Shown: piece after piece, positions 7,813-14,441 of the stretch
Layout of the letters: each line of letters starts with the position of its first letter
Position numbering within the stretch: position 1 is the stretch's first letter
Assembly: GCA_934394665.1 (NCBI GenBank)
Contig: CAKRRS010000057.1
Span: 1-17,730, forward strand
From: an uncultured Acetatifactor sp.
GTDB lineage: Bacteria > Bacillota > Clostridia > Lachnospirales > Lachnospiraceae
Reading direction: 5' to 3'
Length of the DNA stretch: 17,730 nucleotides
Translations under genes and position numbers: made by a program
The notes under the pieces: model-generated
What the model saw: the letters and a program-made list of their open reading frames with translations, nothing else
Database searches by the model: none
Told to the model about the DNA's origin: nothing

Positions 7813-9276
7813 ATGTTTTTGAAAAAAAGAATTATCGCTACAGCAGCTGTGATCGCCATGGCTGCTGCAGCTGTTTACGGAAGTACGCAGGAGATGAGTC
7901 AGACTTCGGACGACGCAGGCAGTCTGCAGCTGTTTCGGAATAAGGAGACGATTTACTGCTGGTATTCGGATGAAGCATTATCCGGATATATTAATGCGGC
8001 GGCAGTATCTTTCGGAGAACAGAATAAAGGGGTGCGTGTGATCCCGGTGCTGACTTCCGACAGTGAATATCTGGAGGCAATGAATCAGGAGACCCTGCAC
8101 TCCGACCAGATACCGGATGTGTATCTGTTAAGCAGTGACTCACTGGAGAAGGCTTATCTGGCAGGACTTGCCGCAAAAGTGCCGGATACGGTGGGAATCT
8201 GCAATACAGATCATTTTTCCCAGGCAGCGTTATCCGCAGTGACCTATGATCAAAAGATGATCGGTTATCCGGTTTATTTTGACACCAGTGCTCTGGTATA
8301 CAATGAGGACTATCTGAGAACCTGGGCAATGCAGCAGGCGGAAAAAGAACTGGCAGGCGGCAGTGAGGACGATGGAGAACCTGTCGGAGAGGGCGATGAG
8401 ATCATCGAAGAAGATGCCCTTCCACAAGACCAGACAGCCCCAGAGACGACTGCGGATGAATCGGCGGTAAATGCGCTTGCCGAGCAGTATTTTGCGGAAG
8501 CACTTCCTTCTACGGTGGATGACCTGTTAAATATTGCGGATACCTTTGATGCGCCGGAAGGTGTAGAAGGCGTCATGAAATGGGATGTAAACAATATTTT
8601 CTATAACTACTGGATCGTGGGCAACTACATGATCGTAGGCGGTGATCCCGGAGATGACAGAAACGATATCAATATTAACAATCCGGAGACAATACAATGT
8701 CTGGAAGTATACAAGGCGCTGAACCAGTTCTTCTTCATTGAGTCCGATACGGTGACTTATGATTCCGTAATTCAGGATTTCATTGATGGGAAGACCATGT
8801 TTACCATCGGAACCACGGATGTGGTAAAACGTCTGGAAGATGCCAAAGCGGACGGCAGTCTTACCTTTAACTATGGGATTGCAAGAATGCCGGATGTCAG
8901 TGCTGATCTTCAGAGCAGATCCCTGTCTGTGACGGGCGCTGCAGTCATCAACGGTTATTCGGAGCACAAGGAGCTTGCGGATTGTTTTGCAGCTTATCTG
9001 GCGGAAGGATATGCGGACCATCTGTATGAACGCTCCGGTAAAATGCCTGCAAGCATTCAGACAGCAGAAGCGGCAGATAACGGAGCTTTGACTATTTTTG
9101 CCGAGGAATATGCAAACAGCGTGTCCCTGCCGAAGATGCTGGAGACGGGGAATTTCTGGATGCAGCTGGAAGTGCTGTTTTCCAAGGTATGGAACGGTGA
9201 GGATGTGACCACACTGGTGGAACAGCTTGCGGATAATATGGCGAAACAGCTGGGGAGCGATAGTGCAGAGAACTAG
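7813..9276 (+). CDS. Orphan extracellular solute-binding protein (MBP-like)
   Basis: The 487-residue product has a basic N terminus followed by a hydrophobic stretch to about residue 22, a Sec-type export signal. No lipobox cysteine follows it; the first Cys is at about 49. The mature part resembles bacterial type 1 extracellular solute-binding proteins: IYCWYSDEA at its start, a PDVYLLSSD hinge region, and IGYPVYFDTSALVYN at 149-163. Residues 181-220 form a low-complexity acidic insertion. The start is 15 bases after argD with AGGA upstream, suggesting cotranscription. No permease or ATPase gene is nearby, and the ligand is unknown. It could be a receptor or the binding subunit of a transporter encoded elsewhere. 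The fold call is fairly sure, the role is not. Confidence 0.75.
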   Translation: MFLKKRIIATAAVIAMAAAAVYGSTQEMSQTSDDAGSLQLFRNKETIYCWYSDEALSGYINAAAVSFGEQNKGVRVIPVLTSDSEYLEAMNQETLHSDQIPDVYLLSSDSLEKAYLAGLAAKVPDTVGICNTDHFSQAALSAVTYDQKMIGYPVYFDTSALVYNEDYLRTWAMQQAEKELAGGSEDDGEPVGEGDEIIEEDALPQDQTAPETTADESAVNALAEQYFAEALPSTVDDLLNIADTFDAPEGVEGVMKWDVNNIFYNYWIVGNYMIVGGDPGDDRNDININNPETIQCLEVYKALNQFFFIESDTVTYDSVIQDFIDGKTMFTIGTTDVVKRLEDAKADGSLTFNYGIARMPDVSADLQSRSLSVTGAAVINGYSEHKELADCFAAYLAEGYADHLYERSGKMPASIQTAEAADNGALTIFAEEYANSVSLPKMLETGNFWMQLEVLFSKVWNGEDVTTLVEQLADNMAKQLGSDSAEN

Positions 9277-9377
9277 AAACCCTAAGTTTCATGCCGTTAC
9301 TGTTAGAGTCACTGTAATGTAGAGACATGCGGAGTCGCGCGTGAAAGAAAAATATTAAAATTCCGGGCAGAATCATG

Positions 9378-9460
9378 CCGGTCATAGGAATGAAGAGACC
9401 GATCAGAGGATAGACTACTATGAAAAAGAAAAGGTGGTAGAATCCTATGATCGGTTTTTT
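9378..9460 (+). terminator. Hairpin plus T6 across the start of the YdcZ-like gene (terminator/attenuator candidate)
   Basis: CCGATCA (9399-9405) pairs with TGATCGG (9448-9454). The stem continues inward as GGAT/ATCC and CTAC/GTAG through short internal loops and is followed by T6 (9455-9460). The arms contain the Shine-Dalgarno (around 9431-9437) and the ATG (9447). A competing left arm, CCGGTCATAGG (9378-9388), can pair with CCTATGATCGG (9444-9454) over 11 positions with one G-T wobble. It could end the upstream arginine-operon transcript, control the membrane protein gene, or both. Confidence 0.5.
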
Positions 9461-9878
9461 GATTGCTTTATTGTCCGGTGCCCTGATGAGCATCCAGGGC
9501 GTATTCAACACACAGGTGACAAAATCGTCCGGCATCTGGACGGCAAGTGCTTTCGTGCAGTTTACGGCGTTATTGGTATGTCTGGGGGCGTGGCTGTGCA
9601 CAGAACGCAGTTCTTTTTTAAAAGTCTGGCAGGTGGAACCCAAGTATATGCTGTTAGGAGGTGCCATTGGAGCATTTATCACTTACACCGTGATCCGCAG
9701 CATGGATGCACTGGGACCGGCGAAAGCGGTGATGCTGATCGTGGTGGCGCAGCTGGCGGTGGCATATATTATCGAACTGTTCGGGTGGTTCGGCGTGGAG
9801 AAACAGCCCTGGGAATGGCGTAAGGCAATCGGCATGGCGGTTGCGATTGTGGGAATTATTATTTTTAAATGGAAATAA
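9447..9878 (+). CDS. YdcZ/DMT-family small integral membrane protein
   Basis: At 143 residues with four hydrophobic segments (about 2-18, 33-50, 70-88 with 92-113, and 124-141), this matches the YdcZ (DUF606) branch of the drug/metabolite transporter superfamily. Typical features are the start MIGFLIALLSGALMSIQGVF with the following NTQV, and GGAIGAFITYTVIRSM in the middle. Such four-helix units correspond to half of the ten-helix transporters and presumably act as dimers in the membrane; substrates are mostly unknown. A ribosome site AAGGTGG (9431-9437) precedes the ATG. Both lie inside a terminator-like hairpin. No paired second subunit gene is adjacent. Family call is good, function open. 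Confidence 0.82.
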   Translation: MIGFLIALLSGALMSIQGVFNTQVTKSSGIWTASAFVQFTALLVCLGAWLCTERSSFLKVWQVEPKYMLLGGAIGAFITYTVIRSMDALGPAKAVMLIVVAQLAVAYIIELFGWFGVEKQPWEWRKAIGMAVAIVGIIIFKWK

Positions 9879-9910
9879 AAAGATACGTAATAGGTAAATG
9901 CGAAAACGGC

Positions 9911-9939
9911 TTGTAAATTCCGCAGGATTCCAGTACAAT
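9911..9939 (+). promoter_or_regulatory. Candidate promoter of comEA
   Basis: TTGTAA (9911-9916) and TACAAT (9934-9939) are separated by exactly 17 bases. The start would fall near 9946, about 50 bases before the coding region. This fits a vegetative promoter that may serve comEA and the genes after it. Confidence 0.6.
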
Positions 9940-9964
9940 GAAGATTAACAGCATAGAGAGGCAA

Positions 9965-9993
9965 TCCCCTGACTTTTTGATATAGAAAGGGGA
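9965..9993 (+). promoter_or_regulatory. Hairpin covering the comEA Shine-Dalgarno
   Basis: TCCCCT (9965-9970) is complementary to AGGGGA (9988-9993), which contains the ribosome site (AAAGGGG). The loop is 17 bases. If formed, it would hide the ribosome site. With only six pairs it may be fortuitous. Confidence 0.35.
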
Positions 9994-9995
9994 CT

Positions 9996-10649
9996 ATGAT
10001 GTTTCTTACGCATTTTTTTAAGTTAAAATATGGATGCCTGCTACTCGGCATTCTTTGCTTGACCGGTATGGTGACAGGATGCGGCGCTAAGGATGAAGCG
10101 ATTGTCCTGATCCCTTCGGAGAATCCGTCTGTGGAAATGGCGGCACTGGAATCTGTCGAGAAGGAAGCGGAGATCTCACCGGAGGATGAAAAGGCAGCAG
10201 CAAAACAGGAGACCGGGACAGCGCAGGCGACTGTGTATGTATATGTCTGCGGTGCTGTGTACCAACCGGGTGTTGTGGAAGTTGCGGCCGGCAGCAGGGC
10301 AGAGGAGGCACTGCGTCTCGCGGGCGGCATGACAGCGGAAGCGGATCCTTTTTATGTGAATCTGGCGGAAACGGTGACGGATGGACAGAAACTGTATTTT
10401 CCGACAGCAGAAGAAGCGGAGACTATGACCGTTACCGCAAAAGCAAAAGAGGACGGACTGGTGAATATCAATACCGCATCTTCGGAGGAATTGTGTACAC
10501 TTCCGGGAATCGGCGCTTCGCGGGCAGCGGATATTATACGTTACCGTGAGAAATGTGGCAGTTTTCAGACCAAAGAAGATATCATGAAGGTATCGGGCAT
10601 CAAACAGAATGCATATGACAAATTATGCGATCATATTACGGTGCAATAA
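9996..10649 (+). CDS. comEA: ComEA-like DNA-binding competence protein (lipoprotein form)
   Basis: The 217-residue protein has an N-terminal export signal ending in MVTGCG, with Cys29 as a likely lipidation site, then an acidic linker. An SLBB-type domain follows (about 71-135, VYVYVCGAVYQPGVVEV onward). A C-terminal pair of helix-hairpin-helix motifs follows from about 152 (VNINTASSEELCTLPGIG, then IIRYREKCG and IMKVSGI). ComEA binds incoming double-stranded DNA at the cell surface during transformation. The Bacillus protein is anchored by a membrane helix, so a lipid anchor would be a variation. Two consecutive ATGs (9996 and 9999) are possible starts; the second gives better spacing from AAAGGGG. 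comEC lies about 3.8 kb downstream. Confidence 0.9.
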   Translation: MMFLTHFFKLKYGCLLLGILCLTGMVTGCGAKDEAIVLIPSENPSVEMAALESVEKEAEISPEDEKAAAKQETGTAQATVYVYVCGAVYQPGVVEVAAGSRAEEALRLAGGMTAEADPFYVNLAETVTDGQKLYFPTAEEAETMTVTAKAKEDGLVNINTASSEELCTLPGIGASRAADIIRYREKCGSFQTKEDIMKVSGIKQNAYDKLCDHITVQ

Positions 10650-10761
10650 GTATGGGGCGCGGTGCGGAGATATTATGCACTTCGGTAAGGCGGTTGTGTT
10701 GCTGCGGCAATTTGTGTGAGCAGACAGAGAGAAAAGTAAAAAACAGAGAGGTTAAGGGAAA

Positions 10762-11466
10762 ATGGCAGGCAAGAAAGTGCTGGTAGTGGATGATGAAAAG
10801 CTGATCGTGAAGGGAATCCGTTTCAGCCTGGAACAGGACAACATGGAAGTGGATTGTGCCTATGACGGAGAAGAAGCGCTGGAGATGGCGCACAATAAGG
10901 ATTACGATATCATTTTGCTGGATGTGATGCTGCCGAAGCTGACCGGATTTGAGGTCTGCCAACAGATCAGAGAATTTTCCAATGTGCCGGTAATCATGCT
11001 GACTGCCAAGGGAGACGATATGGATAAGATCCTCGGTCTGGAATATGGCGCGGATGATTACATAACAAAGCCCTTTAATATTCTGGAAGTAAAGGCGAGA
11101 ATCAAGGCTATTTTCCGGCGTATGGAGCCGAAAAAGGGAAGTGCGGAGAAATCCGGCATTCTGGAAAGCGGCGATATGAAGCTGGACCGTGACGGCAGAA
11201 GAGCCTATATACAGGGAAAAGAGATCGGCCTGACAGCCAAGGAATTCGAGGTGCTGGAGCTCCTGATGCTTAACCCTGATAAAGTATACAGCAGAGAGAA
11301 CCTGCTGAAACTGGTATGGGGTACGGATTATCCCGGTGATGTGCGTACGGTGGATGTGCATATCCGGAGACTGCGTGAGAAGATCGAGGCGAATCCCAGC
11401 GAACCCAGATACGTGCATACCAAATGGGGCGTCGGGTACTACTTTGATGATAAACTCAGCCAGTGA
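10762..11466 (+). CDS. OmpR/PhoB-type response regulator
   Basis: The 234-residue protein has a receiver domain (1-120) and a winged-helix DNA-binding domain (about 140-230). Receiver residues are intact: Asp10 and Asp11, phospho-acceptor Asp54 in ILLDVMLP, Thr81 and Lys103 in ITKPF. The C-terminal part has LTAKEFEVLELL and the wing GVGYYF, typical of the family. Phosphorylation by the kinase encoded next would adjust DNA binding. Sequence style is close to WalR/VicR/PhoP regulators of cell-envelope genes, but that is not proof. AAGGGA precedes the ATG. It starts 112 bases after comEA, with no clear promoter or terminator between, so joint transcription is possible. Confidence 0.94.
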   Translation: MAGKKVLVVDDEKLIVKGIRFSLEQDNMEVDCAYDGEEALEMAHNKDYDIILLDVMLPKLTGFEVCQQIREFSNVPVIMLTAKGDDMDKILGLEYGADDYITKPFNILEVKARIKAIFRRMEPKKGSAEKSGILESGDMKLDRDGRRAYIQGKEIGLTAKEFEVLELLMLNPDKVYSRENLLKLVWGTDYPGDVRTVDVHIRRLREKIEANPSEPRYVHTKWGVGYYFDDKLSQ

Positions 11467-11511
11467 CAGCGCACGTGACTGCTTGTGGGAAGCGAACAGT
11501 CACCGGCTGAG
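11455..11511 (+). other. Inverted repeat spanning the response-regulator stop codon
   Basis: CTCAGCC-A-GTGAC (11455-11467) is complementary to GTCAC-C-GGCTGAG (11499-11511) over 13 positions with one A-C mismatch; the stop codon TGA lies in the left arm. Within the loop, GTGACTG (11475-11481) can pair alternatively with CAGTCAC (11497-11503). There is no T run, so simple termination is unlikely; mRNA stability or uneven expression of regulator and kinase is possible. Confidence 0.45.
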
Positions 11512-11600
11512 TGAACGGACATGAACATGAAGGAAGATAGTCCGGAATGTGAATGGACGTTACGATTTCGAGAGTGCGTAAGCGCGGAGGAATTACTGTA

Positions 11601-13124
11601 TTGAAAAAATGGAATAAAGAGCGTTTTGCAGCGATATGGGAAAAGCTGGAGAGCATGATTGCCCTGCGCAGCTTACGGGCGAGAATTTTTGCGCTGGTTC
11701 TTGTAATCGGTCTGGTGCCTTGTATTGTTATGCGCCATGGTATTGTAAGCAATTACGAGGAGCTTGCCGTAGAACAGAGAATCACGGTGGTACAGAATCA
11801 GCTGATGATTCTGGCGAATCACCTGATCAGCAACAATTATCTGAGCAGCCACGGAGTCAGAGAAGACACCGGCAATTCCCGTGAGGTCATCAATGCGGAG
11901 CTGGAGATGCTGTCCAACCTGTATGAAGGCCGCGTAATGATCATCAATAAAAACTTCAAAGTGGAAAAAGATACCTACGGCATCAGTGAGGGTAAGACGA
12001 TCATCTCCGAAGAGGTGATCAAGTGCTTTCATGGAGAAAATCTTTCTCATTATGATCCGGAGCACGGTTATATTGAGATGACGACACCAATCACGGATAC
12101 TACCGCCAATACAACAGATGAAAACGGCAAAAAGAATCCGGATGCGATTCGTGGTGTTATGCTGACCAGTATTTCCAATGACAGTATTGTAAATGCCAAG
12201 GAAGTGCTGAACCGGAAAGCATATATTCTGGAAGTAATTATGATCGTGGCGATTCTGGCACTTGCGATTGTATTATCCAGAGTGCTGACGACACCTTTTA
12301 ACAGGGTCACCCAGGCCATCAATGCGGTGCGGGAAGGATTCAGTGATGAGACGATTTCCGTGCCGGATTATGTGGAAACGGTACATATCGTTGACGCGTT
12401 CAATCAATTATTGAAGCGAATGAAAGCACTGGACGACTCCAGGCAGGAATTCGTGGCGAATGTGTCTCATGAATTAAAGACACCTATGACGTCCATTAAG
12501 GTATTGGCAGATTCTCTGCTGTCGCAGGAAAATGTACCGGCGCAGCTTTATCGGGAATTCATGGAAGATATTGCTTCCGAGATTGACAGAGAGAACCAGA
12601 TCATTACGGATCTGCTGGCACTGGTGAAGATGGATAAAAAGGTGCAGGATCTGAATATCGTATCATTGAATATTAATGATCTGACAGAATTGATCCTAAA
12701 ACGACTGCGTCCCATCGCACGGAAAAAGGACGTGGAAGTCGTATTTGAAAGTGTGCGTCCCGTCGTGGCGGAGGTCGATGAAGTCAAGATGACGCTGATC
12801 ATGACAAATCTGGTGGAAAATGCGATAAAATACAACAAGGATCACGGTTGGGTGAAGGTGGTACTGGATGCGGATCACCAGTATTTTACCTTTGAGGTCA
12901 GTGATTCCGGAATCGGTATCCCCGAGGAGTCTCTGGCGCACATCTGTGAGAGATTTTACCGCGTAGACAAGTCTCATTCCAGAGAGATCGGAGGAACGGG
13001 ATTAGGTCTTGCAATTACCAAGAGTGCCGTGCTGATGCACAAGGGATCCCTTACGGTGACCAGTACGGAAGGACAGGGATCCTGCTTCTTAGTGAAGATT
13101 CCACTGACTTATATAGCGCCCTGA
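11601..13124 (+). CDS. Membrane sensor histidine kinase, partner of the upstream regulator
   Basis: I prefer the TTG at 11601 (507 residues), since GGAGG (11586-11590) lies ten bases before it. An in-frame ATG at 11553 would give 523 residues but lacks a ribosome site. Counting from 11601, one membrane helix lies at about 28-44, then an extracellular sensing region, a second helix at about 207-226, a HAMP segment and the HisKA box VSHELKTPMTS with His290. The ATP-binding boxes are NLVENAIKYNK, DSGIGIPEE, ERFYRVDKSHS and GGTGLGLAI. All catalytic elements look intact. The layout is that of WalK/VicK- or PhoR-like kinases, although no cytoplasmic PAS domain is evident between HAMP and HisKA. The signal sensed is unknown. 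Confidence 0.93.
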   Translation: MKKWNKERFAAIWEKLESMIALRSLRARIFALVLVIGLVPCIVMRHGIVSNYEELAVEQRITVVQNQLMILANHLISNNYLSSHGVREDTGNSREVINAELEMLSNLYEGRVMIINKNFKVEKDTYGISEGKTIISEEVIKCFHGENLSHYDPEHGYIEMTTPITDTTANTTDENGKKNPDAIRGVMLTSISNDSIVNAKEVLNRKAYILEVIMIVAILALAIVLSRVLTTPFNRVTQAINAVREGFSDETISVPDYVETVHIVDAFNQLLKRMKALDDSRQEFVANVSHELKTPMTSIKVLADSLLSQENVPAQLYREFMEDIASEIDRENQIITDLLALVKMDKKVQDLNIVSLNINDLTELILKRLRPIARKKDVEVVFESVRPVVAEVDEVKMTLIMTNLVENAIKYNKDHGWVKVVLDADHQYFTFEVSDSGIGIPEESLAHICERFYRVDKSHSREIGGTGLGLAITKSAVLMHKGSLTVTSTEGQGSCFLVKIPLTYIAP

Positions 13125-13290
13125 TGGATTGAAATAAGCCGGTAAATGTGAAAGCACTATAGAAACGAAGAAATGACGGCACATAAATAATAGCTGATAG
13201 AAATGCCCGGAAAAGTATAAAATTTAAGGTATCGATTAAGCAGATGAGGTTCCGGAGTATTTTGCAGTTTTCGGGAAAGATTGTGTAGAT

Positions 13291-14214
13291 ATGAAAGTAA
13301 TAAAGAAAATCATGTTGATGTTCAGCCTTCTTGTATTCATGCTGTTGATGACCGGCTGCGGTAATAAAGAACCGGAGACAGGCAAAAAGATTTCTGTATA
13401 TTACATCAATAATGCAGAAACCAAAGTAGAGGTTCATGACCAATATCTGAATACCAAGACACCGGAGGAGCAGTTGGATGAAATGATGAAATTCCTGTCA
13501 ACAACACCGGAAAAGCTGGAATACAAGGCTCCGTTTGATATGGGATTTCAGGTAAGAGAGTATGAAGTGGAAGACGGAAAACTTTTGATTGATGTGGATA
13601 AGGCATATTCCGAACTTTCTCCGACGACAGAGGTATTGGTACGGGCTGCTATCGTAAGAAGTCTGACACAGTTATCCAATATCAAGTATGTGTCCATTAC
13701 GGTAGAAGGCAGTCAGCTGTATGATAATGCAGGGGAACTGGTGGGCTGGATGAATGCCGATCAGTTTATCAATAACGATGGCAATGAGATCAATACGTAT
13801 GAACTGGTAAGAGTAAAATTGTATTTTGCCAATGCAGACGGCGATAAGCTGATTGCGTCGTACAGAGAAAAACATTATTCTACCAACACGCCATTGGAGC
13901 GATTTGTGGTAGAAGAGCTGATCGCGGGACCGAGCGGACAGATCGAAGGTCTGTATCCTGTCATCAATCCCGAGACAAAAATCGTAAATATCCTGACGAA
14001 GGACGGCATCTGTTATGTAAATCTGGATTCTAATTTCCTGACGGTGGTAAATAATGTATCTACAGAGGTAGCTGTATATTCTATCGTGAACTCACTGGTG
14101 GAACTGGATAACATCAATAAAGTACAGATCCTGATTAACGGCGAAGTTCCTTCCACCTTCAGCAATTCCACGTTTGAGCGGAATCTGGATTATGTGACGA
14201 CGCTGGATCAGTAG
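13291..14214 (+). CDS. Lipoprotein with two GerMN domains
   Basis: The 307-residue product begins with a lipoprotein signal (MLLMTGCG, Cys23) and continues with two repeats of the GerMN fold, about residues 33-160 and 170-300. Each has the pattern of an initial beta strand (ISVYYINN; VRVKLYFAN), then VRAAIVRSLTQL or ERFVVEELIAGP, and a central strand (LLIDVDKAY; CYVNLDSNF). GerMN domains occur in the spore germination and sporulation protein GerM and in many surface lipoproteins, and are thought to bind cell-wall or protein partners. A GGGAAAG motif lies 11 bases or more before the ATG. It follows the kinase by 166 bases. Given its location it may feed into envelope sensing by the two-component pair, which is inference. 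Confidence 0.88.
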   Translation: MKVIKKIMLMFSLLVFMLLMTGCGNKEPETGKKISVYYINNAETKVEVHDQYLNTKTPEEQLDEMMKFLSTTPEKLEYKAPFDMGFQVREYEVEDGKLLIDVDKAYSELSPTTEVLVRAAIVRSLTQLSNIKYVSITVEGSQLYDNAGELVGWMNADQFINNDGNEINTYELVRVKLYFANADGDKLIASYREKHYSTNTPLERFVVEELIAGPSGQIEGLYPVINPETKIVNILTKDGICYVNLDSNFLTVVNNVSTEVAVYSIVNSLVELDNINKVQILINGEVPSTFSNSTFERNLDYVTTLDQ

Positions 14215-14441
14215 ACGGAAAACGGTAATGCTTTTGAGAGTTTTTATTCATGAGGGATTCGTGTAAATGATTCTGGGATTTACAGATGCGATATTCATGA
14301 AAAGTTTTTAAAGATTTGTTTCATGAATTTTCAGAAAATTATTTTATGAATTAGTTTTCTCTGCTTAGCAGATGCCGCAGGGAAATTATTGACAGCATTA
14401 CCATAATACTTGTTTAAGAGCATCTGCGGAACGGAGACAAA
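14215..14441 (+). promoter_or_regulatory. A/T-rich gap before comEC with several inverted repeats
   Basis: Three perfect inverted repeats are visible. TGTAAAT/ATTTACA lies at 14262-14268 and 14278-14284. TTCATGAAA/TTTCATGAA lies at 14294-14302 and 14319-14327. GCAGATGC/GCATCTGC lies at 14368-14375 and 14420-14427, the last ending just before the comEC ribosome site GGAG (14433-14436). A perfect -35 TTGACA occurs at 14389-14394, but no good -10 stands at the right distance. Confidence 0.4.

Noticed and set aside
9277..9330. Imperfect TTACTGT/ACTGTAA repeat as terminator of the arginine operon
   Set aside because: The stem is weak with a central mismatch and no T run follows. The hairpin ending at 9460 is a better candidate.
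9092..9682. 196-codon minus-strand frame over the gap before the YdcZ-like gene
   Set aside because: It overlaps the end of the binding protein and the start of the membrane protein gene, and shows no family pattern or ribosome site.
10636..11418. 260-codon minus-strand frame
   Set aside because: It is the reverse-strand shadow of the response regulator, whose conserved residues are all intact.
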